Virus record (IMG/VR): IMGVR_UViG_3300029449_000010
Coordinates: 1-35,448 of that record
Direction: 5' to 3' (one strand)
From: a virus
Length of the DNA stretch: 35,448 nucleotides
Position numbers and translations under genes: made by a program. Below the pieces are notes generated by a model. The model was not told the origin of the DNA. It worked only from the letters and a program-made list of their open reading frames with translations, and searched no databases. Shown piece by piece: positions 6,715 through 13,782 of the stretch (position 1 is its first letter; each line of letters begins with the position of its first letter).

Positions 6715-7425
6715 CTATTTTTTGCGAATACTATTAATTCTCTTGCCGTTACATTCAGAAGGTAGTTCCACGAAATTAAACATCCGGTTAAACCGGTCTG
6801 ACAGCAAAGGACCGTATATTTCTTTCAGTGTCTTTTCTGACAGGTTTGCGTCGGCAAACGTAATTTGATTAGTTTCGTATCGCCTCATCAGCAGGTTTTC
6901 CAGTGGCTTTTCTTCTGTGCCGTAATCCTTTATTACCGCGGGATTTTTGCCAAACTCTTCGATAAACAAAACACCCTGCTCGTATTTTTGACGGTCATCA
7001 AGCTTATGGAACGTCCTCGCGTTTATGTGTCGATAGCCTTTAATCGCTCCAATTGTCCTTAGCATGTTCAAAAAAGATAATTGAAGTACTGTTTTACCTA
7101 AACCGGCGGCACCACTCAGACAAAACCCACTGTTTATAAAGTATTGTTTACCAGTAGTATATGAGTAGTATTGATTAATCGCATTTTTCAGGTGTGGAAA
7201 AATCTCAAAATTAAGGGGGTTATTTTGATTATCTAGTTCACCCCTATCTCTTAGTACCAGATCCCCCTCAAGTTTCAAAATATCGGCAAAATCTTGGGGA
7301 TTTATGGATATTATCCGTCTATGTTTAACCGGGTTTTTTTTCTTTTGCCTTAATCGCTCTTTAATTTGTTCCGGGGTGACGTAATTTTTAATCGTATTCA
7401 CTTTCCGGGGTCTGTTTTCTTCCAT
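6715..7425 (-). CDS. DnaC-like helicase-loader AAA+ ATPase
   Basis: A 236-aa AAA+ protein of the DnaC/IstB type, expected to load the replicative helicase at the phage origin. Visible motifs are Walker A GAAGLGKT (residues 105-112), Walker B GVLFIEEFG (151-159, with EE in place of the usual DE or DD), a sensor-1-like stretch ITFADANLS (188-196) and an arginine-finger-like SDRFNRMF (209-216). The N-terminal 75 residues are basic and probably bind helicase or DNA. No phage helicase is seen in the genome, so it presumably loads the host DnaB. It overlaps the initiator gene by 38 bases, indicating coupled expression. Confidence 0.85.
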   Translation of the reverse strand: MEENRPRKVNTIKNYVTPEQIKERLRQKKKNPVKHRRIISINPQDFADILKLEGDLVLRDRGELDNQNNPLNFEIFPHLKNAINQYYSYTTGKQYFINSGFCLSGAAGLGKTVLQLSFLNMLRTIGAIKGYRHINARTFHKLDDRQKYEQGVLFIEEFGKNPAVIKDYGTEEKPLENLLMRRYETNQITFADANLSEKTLKEIYGPLLSDRFNRMFNFVELPSECNGKRINSIRKK

Positions 7426-8104
7426 AGCTTTGGTTTGTTTTTTGTTTTTCTTTGCTCTGCCAAGTTGCTAATCGCTTTTTCGTATCGAATGCTCTTTTGG
7501 TGCGCTCTTTCTCAAATAACATTTTTCGTCCTCTGGGGTTTATCTGCGTCCAATACTGGTAAAATGCGTTTAGAACGTCGCGACTTTCAATATCGAGATC
7601 ATTAGCCGCCTTTTTTATCTCATGATAAAAATTATTTTTTCGTTCCTCTAGCGTGGGCGAATTTATTTCGCCCATAATATTCTTATCATTCTTTCCCTTC
7701 TTTACATTCTTGTTTGGTGTCGTTTGCGTTTCATCTGCGTTTCGTTCGCGTTTCATCTGCGTTTCATCTGCGTTTCGCTCATGTTGGTAACTATCATAAT
7801 TACAAACAGTTATCCGTGTCGTTTTTCGTTCGTTTTTTTGAATAATCATGCCGTCTTTTTCTAAGAGTCGAAAAAATCTTCTTACTTTTGATTTGTTCCA
7901 TTTCGAACCGAACAATATAGCCCAGGAATCAAGCGACTTTAATGACTCGCCCCTTCCGCATTTAAGTAATTCGTTACCGAAATTCGTTTTATCCGGTTTG
8001 TGGTTAACTTCCAAAAGAATGGTTAACCACGCTTTTAGTTTTTCAGGGTCGTCAAAAATCCAATGACGCAGAATGTCTCTATGTAATTTTATCCATCCGC
8101 TCAT
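7388..8104 (-). CDS. Phage replication initiator with winged-helix N-terminus
   Basis: A 238-aa protein resembling the initiators placed before DnaC-like loaders in many phages. The N-terminal domain (GWIKLHRDILRHWIFDDPEK..., residues 3-105) is winged-helix-like and ends with RITVCNYDSYQ. The C-terminal part (about 155-215, DVLNAFYQYWTQ... KRAFDTKKRLATW) is helical. Between them residues 109-127 form a repetitive linker (HERNADETQ, KRERNADETQ), encoded by five 11-bp iterons. That layout parallels lambda O, where the origin lies inside the initiator gene. The start at 8104 is chosen because it is 2 bases after the preceding stop; the upstream in-frame alternative at 8134 overlaps that gene. 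Confidence 0.78.
   Translation of the reverse strand: MSGWIKLHRDILRHWIFDDPEKLKAWLTILLEVNHKPDKTNFGNELLKCGRGESLKSLDSWAILFGSKWNKSKVRRFFRLLEKDGMIIQKNERKTTRITVCNYDSYQHERNADETQMKRERNADETQTTPNKNVKKGKNDKNIMGEINSPTLEERKNNFYHEIKKAANDLDIESRDVLNAFYQYWTQINPRGRKMLFEKERTKRAFDTKKRLATWQSKEKQKTNQSYGRKQTPESEYD
7726..7780. repeat. Five 11-bp iterons, probable replication origin
   Basis: Five contiguous units of 11 bp: 7726-7736, 7737-7747, 7748-7758, 7759-7769 and 7770-7780. All begin gcgtttc; three are gcgtttcatct, the others gcgtttcgttc and gcgtttcgctc. They lie inside the initiator gene between its two domains, next to an AT-rich stretch (about 7655-7720) that could unwind. By analogy with lambda O this is the best origin candidate. 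The repeats also encode a repetitive linker, so a coding-only origin cannot be excluded. Confidence 0.68.
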
Positions 8105-8106
8105 AG

Positions 8107-8733
8107 TTAAAATGGTTTGTTTTTTTGATGCCAAATTTTACGCATCTCATTTAATAGCTGAATGTAGCTTTTAATATAACCCATGTCAATTGAAAAGGCC
8201 AGCTTTTCTTCTAATTTGGTCAATTCTTCCAACTGCTCTTCTGTTGCTTGCTGCCTTAAGACTCCGCTTTCATGCTTGCCGAAAACAATGTAATTCAAAC
8301 CCTTCGCAATTTGGGGGTAATTTACACCTTTTAATTTCGCGGCTGCTTTTTGCAATTGGCCGTAATTGTCGCCGGCTTGGTGGCGGTATTTTATCAGCTG
8401 GTCGTAAACGAATTTAATAACAAAATATTCAAACTTAGGGTTTATCCACATTGCAAACTTTACAAACAAAATAGGATGCATCCATGTACCGCCATATTTC
8501 CCCCTTGTTTTTAAATACGCAGTTTCTTGCGTATTTAAATTTTCCTCCTGTTCAAGCACTTTAATAAATTCACTTGTTTGTTTTAATTCGAAAAACTTTG
8601 AAACTTCTTTTTTTACTCCAAGCTTTTCATTCCACTGCTTAAGCAAAATTGTCGCGTTAAACATTCCGTCTTTCGTGCGCTGGACAACTTCAAAATTACC
8701 CATCTTTCGCACCATGTTTTGATTAGTTTTCAT
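8107..8733 (-). CDS. KilA-N domain protein
   Basis: A 208-aa protein with an N-terminal KilA-N domain (residues 10-115), a DNA-binding fold common in phages and large DNA viruses. Typical features are DGMFNATILLKQWN, TSEFIKVLE, YLKTRGKYGGTWMHPILFVK and FAMWINPKFEYFVIKFVYDQL. The C-terminal half is helical, with a Glu/Gln-rich stretch, and is not recognised. It sits directly before the replication initiator (2-base gap), so it may regulate replication or early transcription, or act as an antirepressor-like regulator. Its exact role is unknown. Confidence 0.85.
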   Translation of the reverse strand: MKTNQNMVRKMGNFEVVQRTKDGMFNATILLKQWNEKLGVKKEVSKFFELKQTSEFIKVLEQEENLNTQETAYLKTRGKYGGTWMHPILFVKFAMWINPKFEYFVIKFVYDQLIKYRHQAGDNYGQLQKAAAKLKGVNYPQIAKGLNYIVFGKHESGVLRQQATEEQLEELTKLEEKLAFSIDMGYIKSYIQLLNEMRKIWHQKNKPF

Positions 8734-8765
8734 GGTTTAATTTGTTTACTTTTCGTTTAAAAAAA

Positions 8766-8921
8766 TTAATCAAGATAAATCAGTCTGCCGCCTGTTATCT
8801 CAATTACTTTTACCCTACCTTGGTTCATCATTTTAGTGACGGCCGCAGGTGTAACCCCTTTTAGTTTAGCGTAAGCGCTTGGTGTTATCAATTTAGTTCT
8901 GTCTATTTTTAAGTTTTTCAT
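8766..8921 (-). CDS. Small helix-turn-helix-like protein, 51 aa
   Basis: A short gene starting MKNLKIDRTKLITPSAYAKL and continuing KGVTPAAVTKMMNQGRVKVI, EITGGRLIYLD. The middle (SAYAKLKGVTPAAVTKMMNQ) has the helix-turn-helix pattern of small MerR- or excisionase-like DNA-binding proteins, and the ending, with a glycine turn and hydrophobic strand, fits a winged helix. It is in line with the minus-strand early genes between the methyltransferase and the KilA-N gene. It is a candidate regulator of phage transcription or replication. Confidence 0.65.
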   Translation of the reverse strand: MKNLKIDRTKLITPSAYAKLKGVTPAAVTKMMNQGRVKVIEITGGRLIYLD

Positions 8922-8962
8922 TCTGTAATTTAGTTAAATTAATTTACTTTCCGAAATATTTG

Positions 8963-9814
8963 TCAATAATTTTCAGCCATTTCGATAGCCTTGAATAATT
9001 CAAACGCCACTTGTGGCACAATAGCATTGCCGTATGCTTTTATTGATTCTTGCCTCCATTTAGGAAAGGTAATTCCGTCCAATTTGGAGGAAACCCCATC
9101 ATTTCCGCTACAAATCGGGGGTTGAGTCGGGAAGTCGTCCCAGGCTCGAAAATCCTGTCTAAACTGTCCTTTTGTATCTTTCCGTCTCGAATTCTCTCGT
9201 TCGAACCTGTCCCTTTCCAATCCCTCGTTGTTGGCGTTGGCAACAATCCAGATTCGCTCTCTTCGGTGTGGTGCCCCGACGGCTTCAGCTGGTATAATGA
9301 GCGGCGCGACGGTGTAGCCGATTGACTCAAAATCGTCGATAATTTGGTTAAGGACGAATCTTTCTCGGAGTTCATATAACGAGTCACCCTCTCCGTATAA
9401 ATTGGTTTGACTTCCCACTTTAATAGGTGAACTTGGGAGCGCCATCGTTGTAATTCCAGCAACGTTTTCAGGAACGATCCAATCTGGCCTAACTTCTTTG
9501 ATAATTCTAAACATTTCCGGCCAGAGGTAGCGGTCATCTTCTGTGCCGCGTCTGGATCCTGCAAGGCTAAAGGGTTGGCATGGGAATCCACCTGTGAGTA
9601 TTGTTTTTTCATTTGACTTCCATTTACTATTTGTTAATAAAGTGTTTTTTGTCAGGGTTTTAATGTCTTCATGGTGATAAGCATCTGGCCAATAATATTT
9701 AAGGACTCTCCTTGCGAATGGTTCAATTTCGCAAGTGCTTATAACATTCCATCTCATCCATTCTGCGGCTAATTCAAAGCCGCCTATTCCTGAAAATAAG
9801 CTAATTAGTTGCAT
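8963..9814 (-). CDS. DNA (cytosine-5) methyltransferase
   Basis: A 283-aa C5-cytosine DNA methyltransferase, which transfers a methyl group from S-adenosylmethionine to cytosine in a target sequence. All core motifs are present in order: motif I LFSGIGGFELA (residues 6-16), motif IV GGFPCQPFS (75-83, catalytic C79), motif VI PENVAG (115-120), motif VIII HRRERIW (183-189) and motif X YGNAIVPQV (261-269). The target-recognition region between VIII and X is very short (about 70 residues). No restriction partner is seen, so it probably protects phage DNA from host restriction. It starts in a TAATG overlap with the VRR-NUC gene. A second frame over its middle and 3' parts is also open (see 9040-9612). 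Confidence 0.93.
   Translation of the reverse strand: MQLISLFSGIGGFELAAEWMRWNVISTCEIEPFARRVLKYYWPDAYHHEDIKTLTKNTLLTNSKWKSNEKTILTGGFPCQPFSLAGSRRGTEDDRYLWPEMFRIIKEVRPDWIVPENVAGITTMALPSSPIKVGSQTNLYGEGDSLYELRERFVLNQIIDDFESIGYTVAPLIIPAEAVGAPHRRERIWIVANANNEGLERDRFERENSRRKDTKGQFRQDFRAWDDFPTQPPICSGNDGVSSKLDGITFPKWRQESIKAYGNAIVPQVAFELFKAIEMAENY
9040..9612 (-). CDS. Overprinted ORF within the methyltransferase gene, 190 aa
   Basis: A same-strand ORF in a different frame, lying wholly inside the methyltransferase gene, with an ATG at 9612. It is not an obvious shadow. Its second half (SGLLPTPTTRDWKG at residues 121-134 and LNPRFVAEMMGFPPNWTELPF at 163-183) resembles, from memory, a recurrent phage and prophage sequence annotated as part of, or next to, C5 methyltransferases. 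Its start (about residues 10-60) also follows that family's style. The end (PFLNGGKNQ) uses the same bases as PKWRQESI of the methyltransferase. It could be a genuine overlapping gene or the trace of an older frame; expression is unproved. Confidence 0.5.
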   Translation of the reverse strand: MKKQYSQVDSHANPLALQDPDAAQKMTATSGRKCLELSKKLGQIGSFLKTLLELQRWRSQVHLLKWEVKPIYTERVTRYMNSEKDSSLTKLSTILSQSATPSRRSLYQLKPSGHHTEESESGLLPTPTTRDWKGTGSNERIRDGKIQKDSLDRIFEPGTTSRLNPRFVAEMMGFPPNWTELPFLNGGKNQ

Positions 9815-10212
9815 TATTGTAGATATTTGTCAATAATTTTAACGGCCTCATCATAACCTTTGGCAAAATCGGCATAGTATCCCCGGCATCTTAGCGCCTG
9901 AATCATGTCGTATTGTTCGCGAATGTGTTTATTGCTAGTTAGCTCTCCATTAGCTTTCAAAATGCAGACATCTGTTCGCTTCATTTCGATGAACAAGCCA
10001 TGGTATTGGATGCCGTCGACAATCGAAGGTTGAAAAATTAGCAGGTCCGGAATCCCGGGCGAGCTTCTGAGCTTTGCGGCTTTTTTAGCCAAGCCCATGG
10101 GTAGTTTAATCCCGCTCATATCCGACGTAAAAATTACGTGCGGATACTTTAATTTAAGGTAGCACACCGTGCGTCGGTGCTCTACCTCTTCGGATGGTAC
10201 TATTTTAGCCAT
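9814..10212 (-). CDS. VRR-NUC domain nuclease
   Basis: A 132-aa protein matching the VRR-NUC family of PD-(D/E)xK nucleases. The central signature SSPGIPDLLIFQPSIVDG (residues 50-67) and HGLFIEMKR (71-79) gives the catalytic D56, E76 and K78. Family members cut branched DNA such as Holliday junctions or flaps. In a phage it may resolve replication or recombination intermediates before packaging. It overlaps the 158-aa unknown by 8 bases and the methyltransferase by 1 base (TAATG), so the three are translated together. Confidence 0.85.
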   Translation of the reverse strand: MAKIVPSEEVEHRRTVCYLKLKYPHVIFTSDMSGIKLPMGLAKKAAKLRSSPGIPDLLIFQPSIVDGIQYHGLFIEMKRTDVCILKANGELTSNKHIREQYDMIQALRCRGYYADFAKGYDEAVKIIDKYLQ

Positions 10213-10681
10213 TTAATTTAACAGTTAAGCTGTCTTTTTTGTAGGTAACTACCGGAGGGTGTATCTCGTAAACCTCACCAGTTTCTTCGTTAAATTTGTG
10301 TTTACTTTCGCGCAATGCCTTAAGCATTGTTTGGCGCGCTTTAATGCGCTCTTTCGTCTTGTTTTGGCTTTCGGTTAGTGTTTCAAGAACTTCATCTCCG
10401 CAATTTGAAAAGTCGTACATCCTGCCGCCTTTTTTGGCTGCAAAAATGAAACCTTTGTGTTCAAAAGTTGCTCTTGAATATTGTTCTGCCTCTTTTAATG
10501 CCTCATCCTTAATACTTTCGGCGACTTCTTGTATTGCTTTATGCAATTCAGTAAGACAAGCGAAAGCGGTTAGGTTGTCAGTAAACCCGTCGTCTACTGT
10601 GTCTTTTAACTCTGATTGGAATTGTTGCAGCCCTTTGCTTGTTTGCGGGATGTTGTTAAAAAGTTCTTTTGCGTTAATCAT
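10205..10681 (-). CDS. Hypothetical protein, 158 aa, recombination-region
   Basis: I cannot name a family. The protein is mainly helical and charged, with a recognisable core GGRMYDFSNCGDEVLETL (about residues 84-101), followed by a long basic helix and a proline-containing beta ending (IHPPVVTYKKDSLTVKL). It looks like a small phage protein that accompanies recombination ATPases and nucleases in Bacteroidota phages. It overlaps both neighbours by 8 bases (DnaA-domain gene upstream, VRR-NUC downstream), which suggests shared dosage with them. A DNA-end or nuclease-modulating role is a guess from context. Confidence 0.6.
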   Translation of the reverse strand: MINAKELFNNIPQTSKGLQQFQSELKDTVDDGFTDNLTAFACLTELHKAIQEVAESIKDEALKEAEQYSRATFEHKGFIFAAKKGGRMYDFSNCGDEVLETLTESQNKTKERIKARQTMLKALRESKHKFNEETGEVYEIHPPVVTYKKDSLTVKLNG

Positions 10682-11132
10682 TTTTTTTGATTTTTTTGTT
10701 AATAATTTTTGTTAAATCTTCATGCCATTCTCTGTACTTTTTGTCTGTTGCGACAATTTCAGGAATGTATAATTTATTTCTACTTATAGTTGAATGATCG
10801 ATATTTGCGTAATCGCCTATTTTGTAAACAGTTGCCTTGGTGTATATGCTAGAAAAGTAGGTAAAAAATTGCCGCGCCCTGGGAAGGTGACCTGCTCTTG
10901 ATTTGCTTAAAAAAGCAAATAGTGTAACACCAAAATAGTGACAAATAATTGTTCTAATTGCTTTTAATTTGCCGTCAATTTTGTTATTGTTTTGCGTATA
11001 AACGCACACCTCTGCATCGCTGGGGGGGTAAACAAACAATTTGCCGTTTTTCTCCCGCATTTTAAGACCAGCCTCATTAATTTGAAGCATAGCCTTGATA
11101 ATTTCGTCGCGTGTGCCACTAATTATTATCAT
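10674..11132 (-). CDS. Stand-alone DnaA domain IV (DNA-binding) protein
   Basis: A 152-aa protein carrying only the C-terminal DNA-binding domain of the chromosomal initiator DnaA. The helix-turn-helix is visible at residues 58-143: KAIRTIICHYFGV, LSKSRAGHLPRARQFFTYF (KSR and ARQ, DnaA-box contact helix) and YANIDHSTISRNK (DHSTI, equivalent to the DHTTV signature). The AAA+ ATPase domain is absent, and an N-terminal 55-residue region replaces it. It may bind DnaA boxes in host or phage DNA, acting as a regulator of replication or a competitor of host DnaA. The start at 11132 overlaps the Sak4-like gene by 14 bases; an upstream in-frame start at 11165 is possible but less likely. Confidence 0.8.
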   Translation of the reverse strand: MIIISGTRDEIIKAMLQINEAGLKMREKNGKLFVYPPSDAEVCVYTQNNNKIDGKLKAIRTIICHYFGVTLFAFLSKSRAGHLPRARQFFTYFSSIYTKATVYKIGDYANIDHSTISRNKLYIPEIVATDKKYREWHEDLTKIINKKIKKND

Positions 11133-11970
11133 TTTGTTTCTTTTTTGCCGGAAATTTTTCACCAAAATCTTTAAAAGCAGTAATTACATCCATGTCGTTT
11201 TGTAAAGAAGGGTTATTTTTCCACAATGTAATACCCTCAGCTCTGTTTGATGCATTGGATAGGCTTTCAATTAGCCATTTTTTGGGGTCAACGCCACTAT
11301 TCGCCCACTCAATTAGTTGTTTGCCAGTTTCAGAAGTGATAACAAATTCCGGTTTGTTCATGTAAAGGCCTGTTCTGTCTTTTGACGCCTTTGCCATATG
11401 GTTATCATTAACTAACTCAAAGTTAAGTGTTAATTCATACTCAAAACCTTCGCGTGTAATCTCCTTTGTTCCTGTCTTTTGAACAGTTGCCTTGCCTTTG
11501 TCATTTTTAACCATTTCATAATCTTGTTTGCGGCGAACGGTCGTAAAAATGTGCATAGGTGCTTGCAAAATTGCGTCTATAAATTTTTTGTGACGTGGCG
11601 TAACTTTTGCCCAGTCTTGGAAGCGTCCGCCAAGCTTGTCAACAATTTCTAAACATCCACCTTCGCCATCCCACTCGTGCGTTATGCTGTCAATAATTAC
11701 AAGCTCAATGCCAGCGTCTTGGCACGTTTTAATCGCTTCTATATAACGTTCAGGGCTGAAAGGCGGCGCCATGGTAATTGTGTTGTACTCTCCAAGGTCG
11801 CTGTAAAGGTCGGCCGAACCGTTTTCAGTGTCAATGACTGCTATTTTTGTCCAGTCACCTGTTACGCCGTAGGCCATTAGTAGGGCGCTGTAGGTTTTGC
11901 CAAATCCGCTGGCACCGCTGAAACCAACTTTTAATTTTACTTTTTTTCGTTGTGCTTTTTTTAATTTCAT
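11119..11970 (-). CDS. Sak4-like RecA-fold ATPase (AAA_24), phage recombination
   Basis: A 283-aa P-loop ATPase like the Sak4 group of phage recombination proteins. It has Walker A GASGFGKT (residues 19-26), a second-strand acidic motif AVIDTENGSADLY (44-56) and Walker B LVIIDSITHEW (90-100), with the family's core continuing to about 230. Such proteins support homologous recombination or annealing with SSB. The C-terminal 60 residues are helical and end in a Lys-rich tail. It is followed by the DnaA-domain gene (14-base overlap) and lies in the same run as VRR-NUC. Confidence 0.8.
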   Translation of the reverse strand: MKLKKAQRKKVKLKVGFSGASGFGKTYSALLMAYGVTGDWTKIAVIDTENGSADLYSDLGEYNTITMAPPFSPERYIEAIKTCQDAGIELVIIDSITHEWDGEGGCLEIVDKLGGRFQDWAKVTPRHKKFIDAILQAPMHIFTTVRRKQDYEMVKNDKGKATVQKTGTKEITREGFEYELTLNFELVNDNHMAKASKDRTGLYMNKPEFVITSETGKQLIEWANSGVDPKKWLIESLSNASNRAEGITLWKNNPSLQNDMDVITAFKDFGEKFPAKKKQNDNN

Positions 11971-11994
11971 GGCTGTTTGTTTTTTTAAAATTTG

Positions 11995-12174
11995 TTATAA
12001 TACATTACCACTTATGAATGGCACTCGATGAACTTCAAACCCATCGTATGTAAATGGTAACTGTTTCGATTTGTAAGTGTTATACTTCAAACCCTTAATT
12101 TTGCAAAATAGCTTAAGGTTACCATAACACTCAGGCGGATTTGCGCTATAAATAATGATTGATTTTCGTTTCAT
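11995..12174 (-). CDS. Small hypothetical protein, 59 aa
   Basis: A short gene reading MKRKSIIIYSANPPECYGNL, continuing KLFCKIKGLKYNTYKSKQLP and ending GNVL. The pattern CYGN..LFCK..GL.Y.T.K is familiar, from memory, from small proteins of Bacteroidota phages. It begins 2 bases after the previous stop and ends 25 bases before the Sak4-like start, filling that gap exactly. The fold looks like a strand followed by helix and strand; the function is unknown. Confidence 0.7.
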   Translation of the reverse strand: MKRKSIIIYSANPPECYGNLKLFCKIKGLKYNTYKSKQLPFTYDGFEVHRVPFISGNVL

Positions 12175-12175
12175 A

Positions 12176-12520
12176 TTAAAATCTGCTTAATTCTAGTTCT
12201 ACACCAAAATAGTTAGAAATCTCGTCTCTTACAGTGTTGAAGTAATCTTGTGAGATGCCAACTAATTTATAATAAGCTGTTTTTGTATAAAAATTACTTT
12301 TAATAAACATTTGAATGTAATTTTGTCCAACATAAAGACGATAAAACCCGGGGCGTGGAGACCAAATGTTAAATTTTGGCTCTACTAATTTTTTCTTTGC
12401 CCATGCCCATGCTTTTTTCAAAGCTTTTGACCAGTTAGTCATACTTTGCACTTTGTATTTGCGGTAGATAGTCCAAGCGGCTTTCATTACTTTACTTTTG
12501 ATGTTGGTTGTGGTTTTCAT
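12176..12520 (-). CDS. Hypothetical protein, 114 aa, promoter-proximal
   Basis: Not recognised. The basic, tryptophan-rich N-terminal half (MKAAWTIYRKYKVQSMTNWS, then KALKKAWAWAKKK) resembles the start of several small Bacteroidota phage proteins and could contact nucleic acid. The C-terminal half is mixed, with an aromatic strand (FYRLYVGQNYIQMFI). It is the first gene after the internal early promoter at 12543-12574, and the leader is only about 15 bases. It heads a transcript running into the 59-aa gene and the Sak4-like recombination cluster. Confidence 0.62.
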   Translation of the reverse strand: MKTTTNIKSKVMKAAWTIYRKYKVQSMTNWSKALKKAWAWAKKKLVEPKFNIWSPRPGFYRLYVGQNYIQMFIKSNFYTKTAYYKLVGISQDYFNTVRDEISNYFGVELELSRF

Positions 12521-12542
12521 ATCGCTTATTTTTAATTACACT

Positions 12543-12574
12543 GTAAATATACGACCTATTTTTACATCATGCAA
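12543..12574 (-). promoter_or_regulatory. Bacteroidetes-type promoter, internal early
   Basis: On the minus strand: TTG (12572-12574), 20-base spacer, TATATTTA (12544-12551), one change from TAnnTTTG. It lies in the 110-base gap between the genes ending at 12631 and starting at 12520 and would drive the recombination and replication genes. Spacing is the same 20 bases as in the divergent promoters at 16.1-16.2 kb. Confidence 0.75.
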
Positions 12575-12630
12575 GAAAATAGCGAATTATTTTTAATAAA
12601 ATTACATTAGATTATTTGTTTAGAATGATT

Positions 12631-12948
12631 CTAAGGAATGAACAATTTTAGGTTAGTGACATTATTGTCGAAAATTTCGTCTTCGTGTAATTTTAATAAT
12701 TCAGGAATGTCACTTTTGCCGGACTCTTCCCACACATTTGCAGGGACTACTTTTTGCAGCTCCTTCTCTGCGTTAATATCGTGGTAAAATAGTACATCTA
12801 TTTTTTCGGTTATAATCCAAACCTCCAGTGAATGGGTATTGTCGCCATCTTCCTCAGCGAGTGGGGTTATTTTTTCGGAAATATCGCACACTTTCGCGCC
12901 CAGGTAGTTCATGGCGTAGTCGTAAAGTTGTAGGAAGTTTTTAAACAT
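12631..12948 (-). CDS. Hypothetical acidic protein, 105 aa
   Basis: Not recognised. It is acidic, with beta-like stretches (HSLEVWIITEKIDVLFYH) and an acidic C-terminus. The ATG at 12948 is preferred over an upstream TTG because it gives an 8-base overlap with the preceding gene. It is the last gene before the internal early promoter. No domain or membrane segment is seen. Confidence 0.58.
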   Translation of the reverse strand: MFKNFLQLYDYAMNYLGAKVCDISEKITPLAEEDGDNTHSLEVWIITEKIDVLFYHDINAEKELQKVVPANVWEESGKSDIPELLKLHEDEIFDNNVTNLKLFIP

Positions 12949-13192
12949 GGTATTCAAGGTTTTTGATGTACGAAAATAAAACTGATTCAATCCCTTTTTT
13001 GTTTAATGTCCTTTTGATGTAGATGTCTTTTTTGCTGCTATTGATACTGCTAACGCTTTTTACCGATAACATACCGCACCATAACCGGACACGCCAATAT
13101 CCTGTGATATTTTGGTGATTTGCCATTGATGCAATTATTTGCTTATCTTTTAGTAACGTTTGACATACTCTTATTTTTATATCGTTTTTCAT
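12941..13192 (-). CDS. Small basic hypothetical protein, 83 aa
   Basis: Not recognised. It is a lysine- and serine-rich protein; the start (ATG at 13192) is 2 bases after the preceding stop, and an in-frame TTG at 13201 is a less likely alternative. The pattern resembles a small nucleic-acid-binding protein, but no helix-turn-helix is clear. It overlaps the next gene by 8 bases. Confidence 0.52.
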   Translation of the reverse strand: MKNDIKIRVCQTLLKDKQIIASMANHQNITGYWRVRLWCGMLSVKSVSSINSSKKDIYIKRTLNKKGIESVLFSYIKNLEYHV

Positions 13193-13193
13193 G

Positions 13194-13631
13194 TTATGCA
13201 AGTTTTATTGGTTCGTTAAACATGTTAGCGGTTGTACCTTCTTTGGCAATGTAAATATTACCTGTTTTCCGTCCGTTTATTTGTGATAAAATTTCGTCAA
13301 GTTCTGATCCTGTGTATAATACCATATTGCCGTAGTGTTTAAGTAGTTTGCACCAGTGCCCATGCAATGTAACAGTGTCAACTGGCAAGGTTGAAAGAAT
13401 TTGATAAAGGTTGTTTCCTAAACTATCAATTATGATACCTTCGTCATGGCACCAATAGAGGGCAATGTGCCCGGCGCCTTTTAAATCCACAGTACCTATT
13501 GGGGTGTGTTTGCGTTGTTTGGTATGGGTCCCGGTTATGCTGGTTGCGTTTAGGTTTAAGTCGAACGCCTCGACAGCTGCGTCAAGGGTGTTGAATTGCC
13601 AAGTTTGGCCTGTTAGTGTGTGTACTTTCAT
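13194..13631 (-). CDS. Hypothetical protein, 145 aa
   Basis: Not recognised. It has a mixed fold with several beta-like stretches (HIALYWCHDEGIIIDSL, VDTVTLHGHWCKLL) and two histidine-cysteine pairs (WCHDE and HGHWC, about residues 60 and 90). Metal binding is possible from those residues but unproved. It overlaps the 46-aa gene upstream by an ATGA and is followed by the 83-aa gene after a 1-base gap, so expression is coupled. Confidence 0.58.
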   Translation of the reverse strand: MKVHTLTGQTWQFNTLDAAVEAFDLNLNATSITGTHTKQRKHTPIGTVDLKGAGHIALYWCHDEGIIIDSLGNNLYQILSTLPVDTVTLHGHWCKLLKHYGNMVLYTGSELDEILSQINGRKTGNIYIAKEGTTANMFNEPIKLA

Positions 13632-13768
13632 GATAGCTTATTACGGTTTTCGGTTGCTAAATTATACAATGTTAGTCCTGTTTTTGAGTCGCCGCGCTGG
13701 TATGCCTCGGCGCTGCGTTTATAAAGATCAATTATCTGTAAGTAAAGTTGTTGTTTTGCTTTGGTCAT
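13628..13768 (-). CDS. Small helical protein, 46 aa
   Basis: A short gene reading MTKAKQQLYLQIIDLYKRSA and continuing EAYQRGDSKTGLTLYNLATE to a TGA that overlaps the next start as ATGA. It looks like two helices around a turn. It sits directly after a GC-rich hairpin in the leader and before the 145-aa gene. No function can be assigned. Confidence 0.6.
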   Translation of the reverse strand: MTKAKQQLYLQIIDLYKRSAEAYQRGDSKTGLTLYNLATENRNKLS

Positions 13769-13782
13769 GATTATGTAATTTT

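Noticed and set aside
8442-8450. DnaA box TTATCCACA as a host-type origin
   Set aside because: A single site inside the KilA-N coding sequence (encoding WINP) can arise by chance in 35 kb; mentioned with the DnaA-domain finding but not called an origin.
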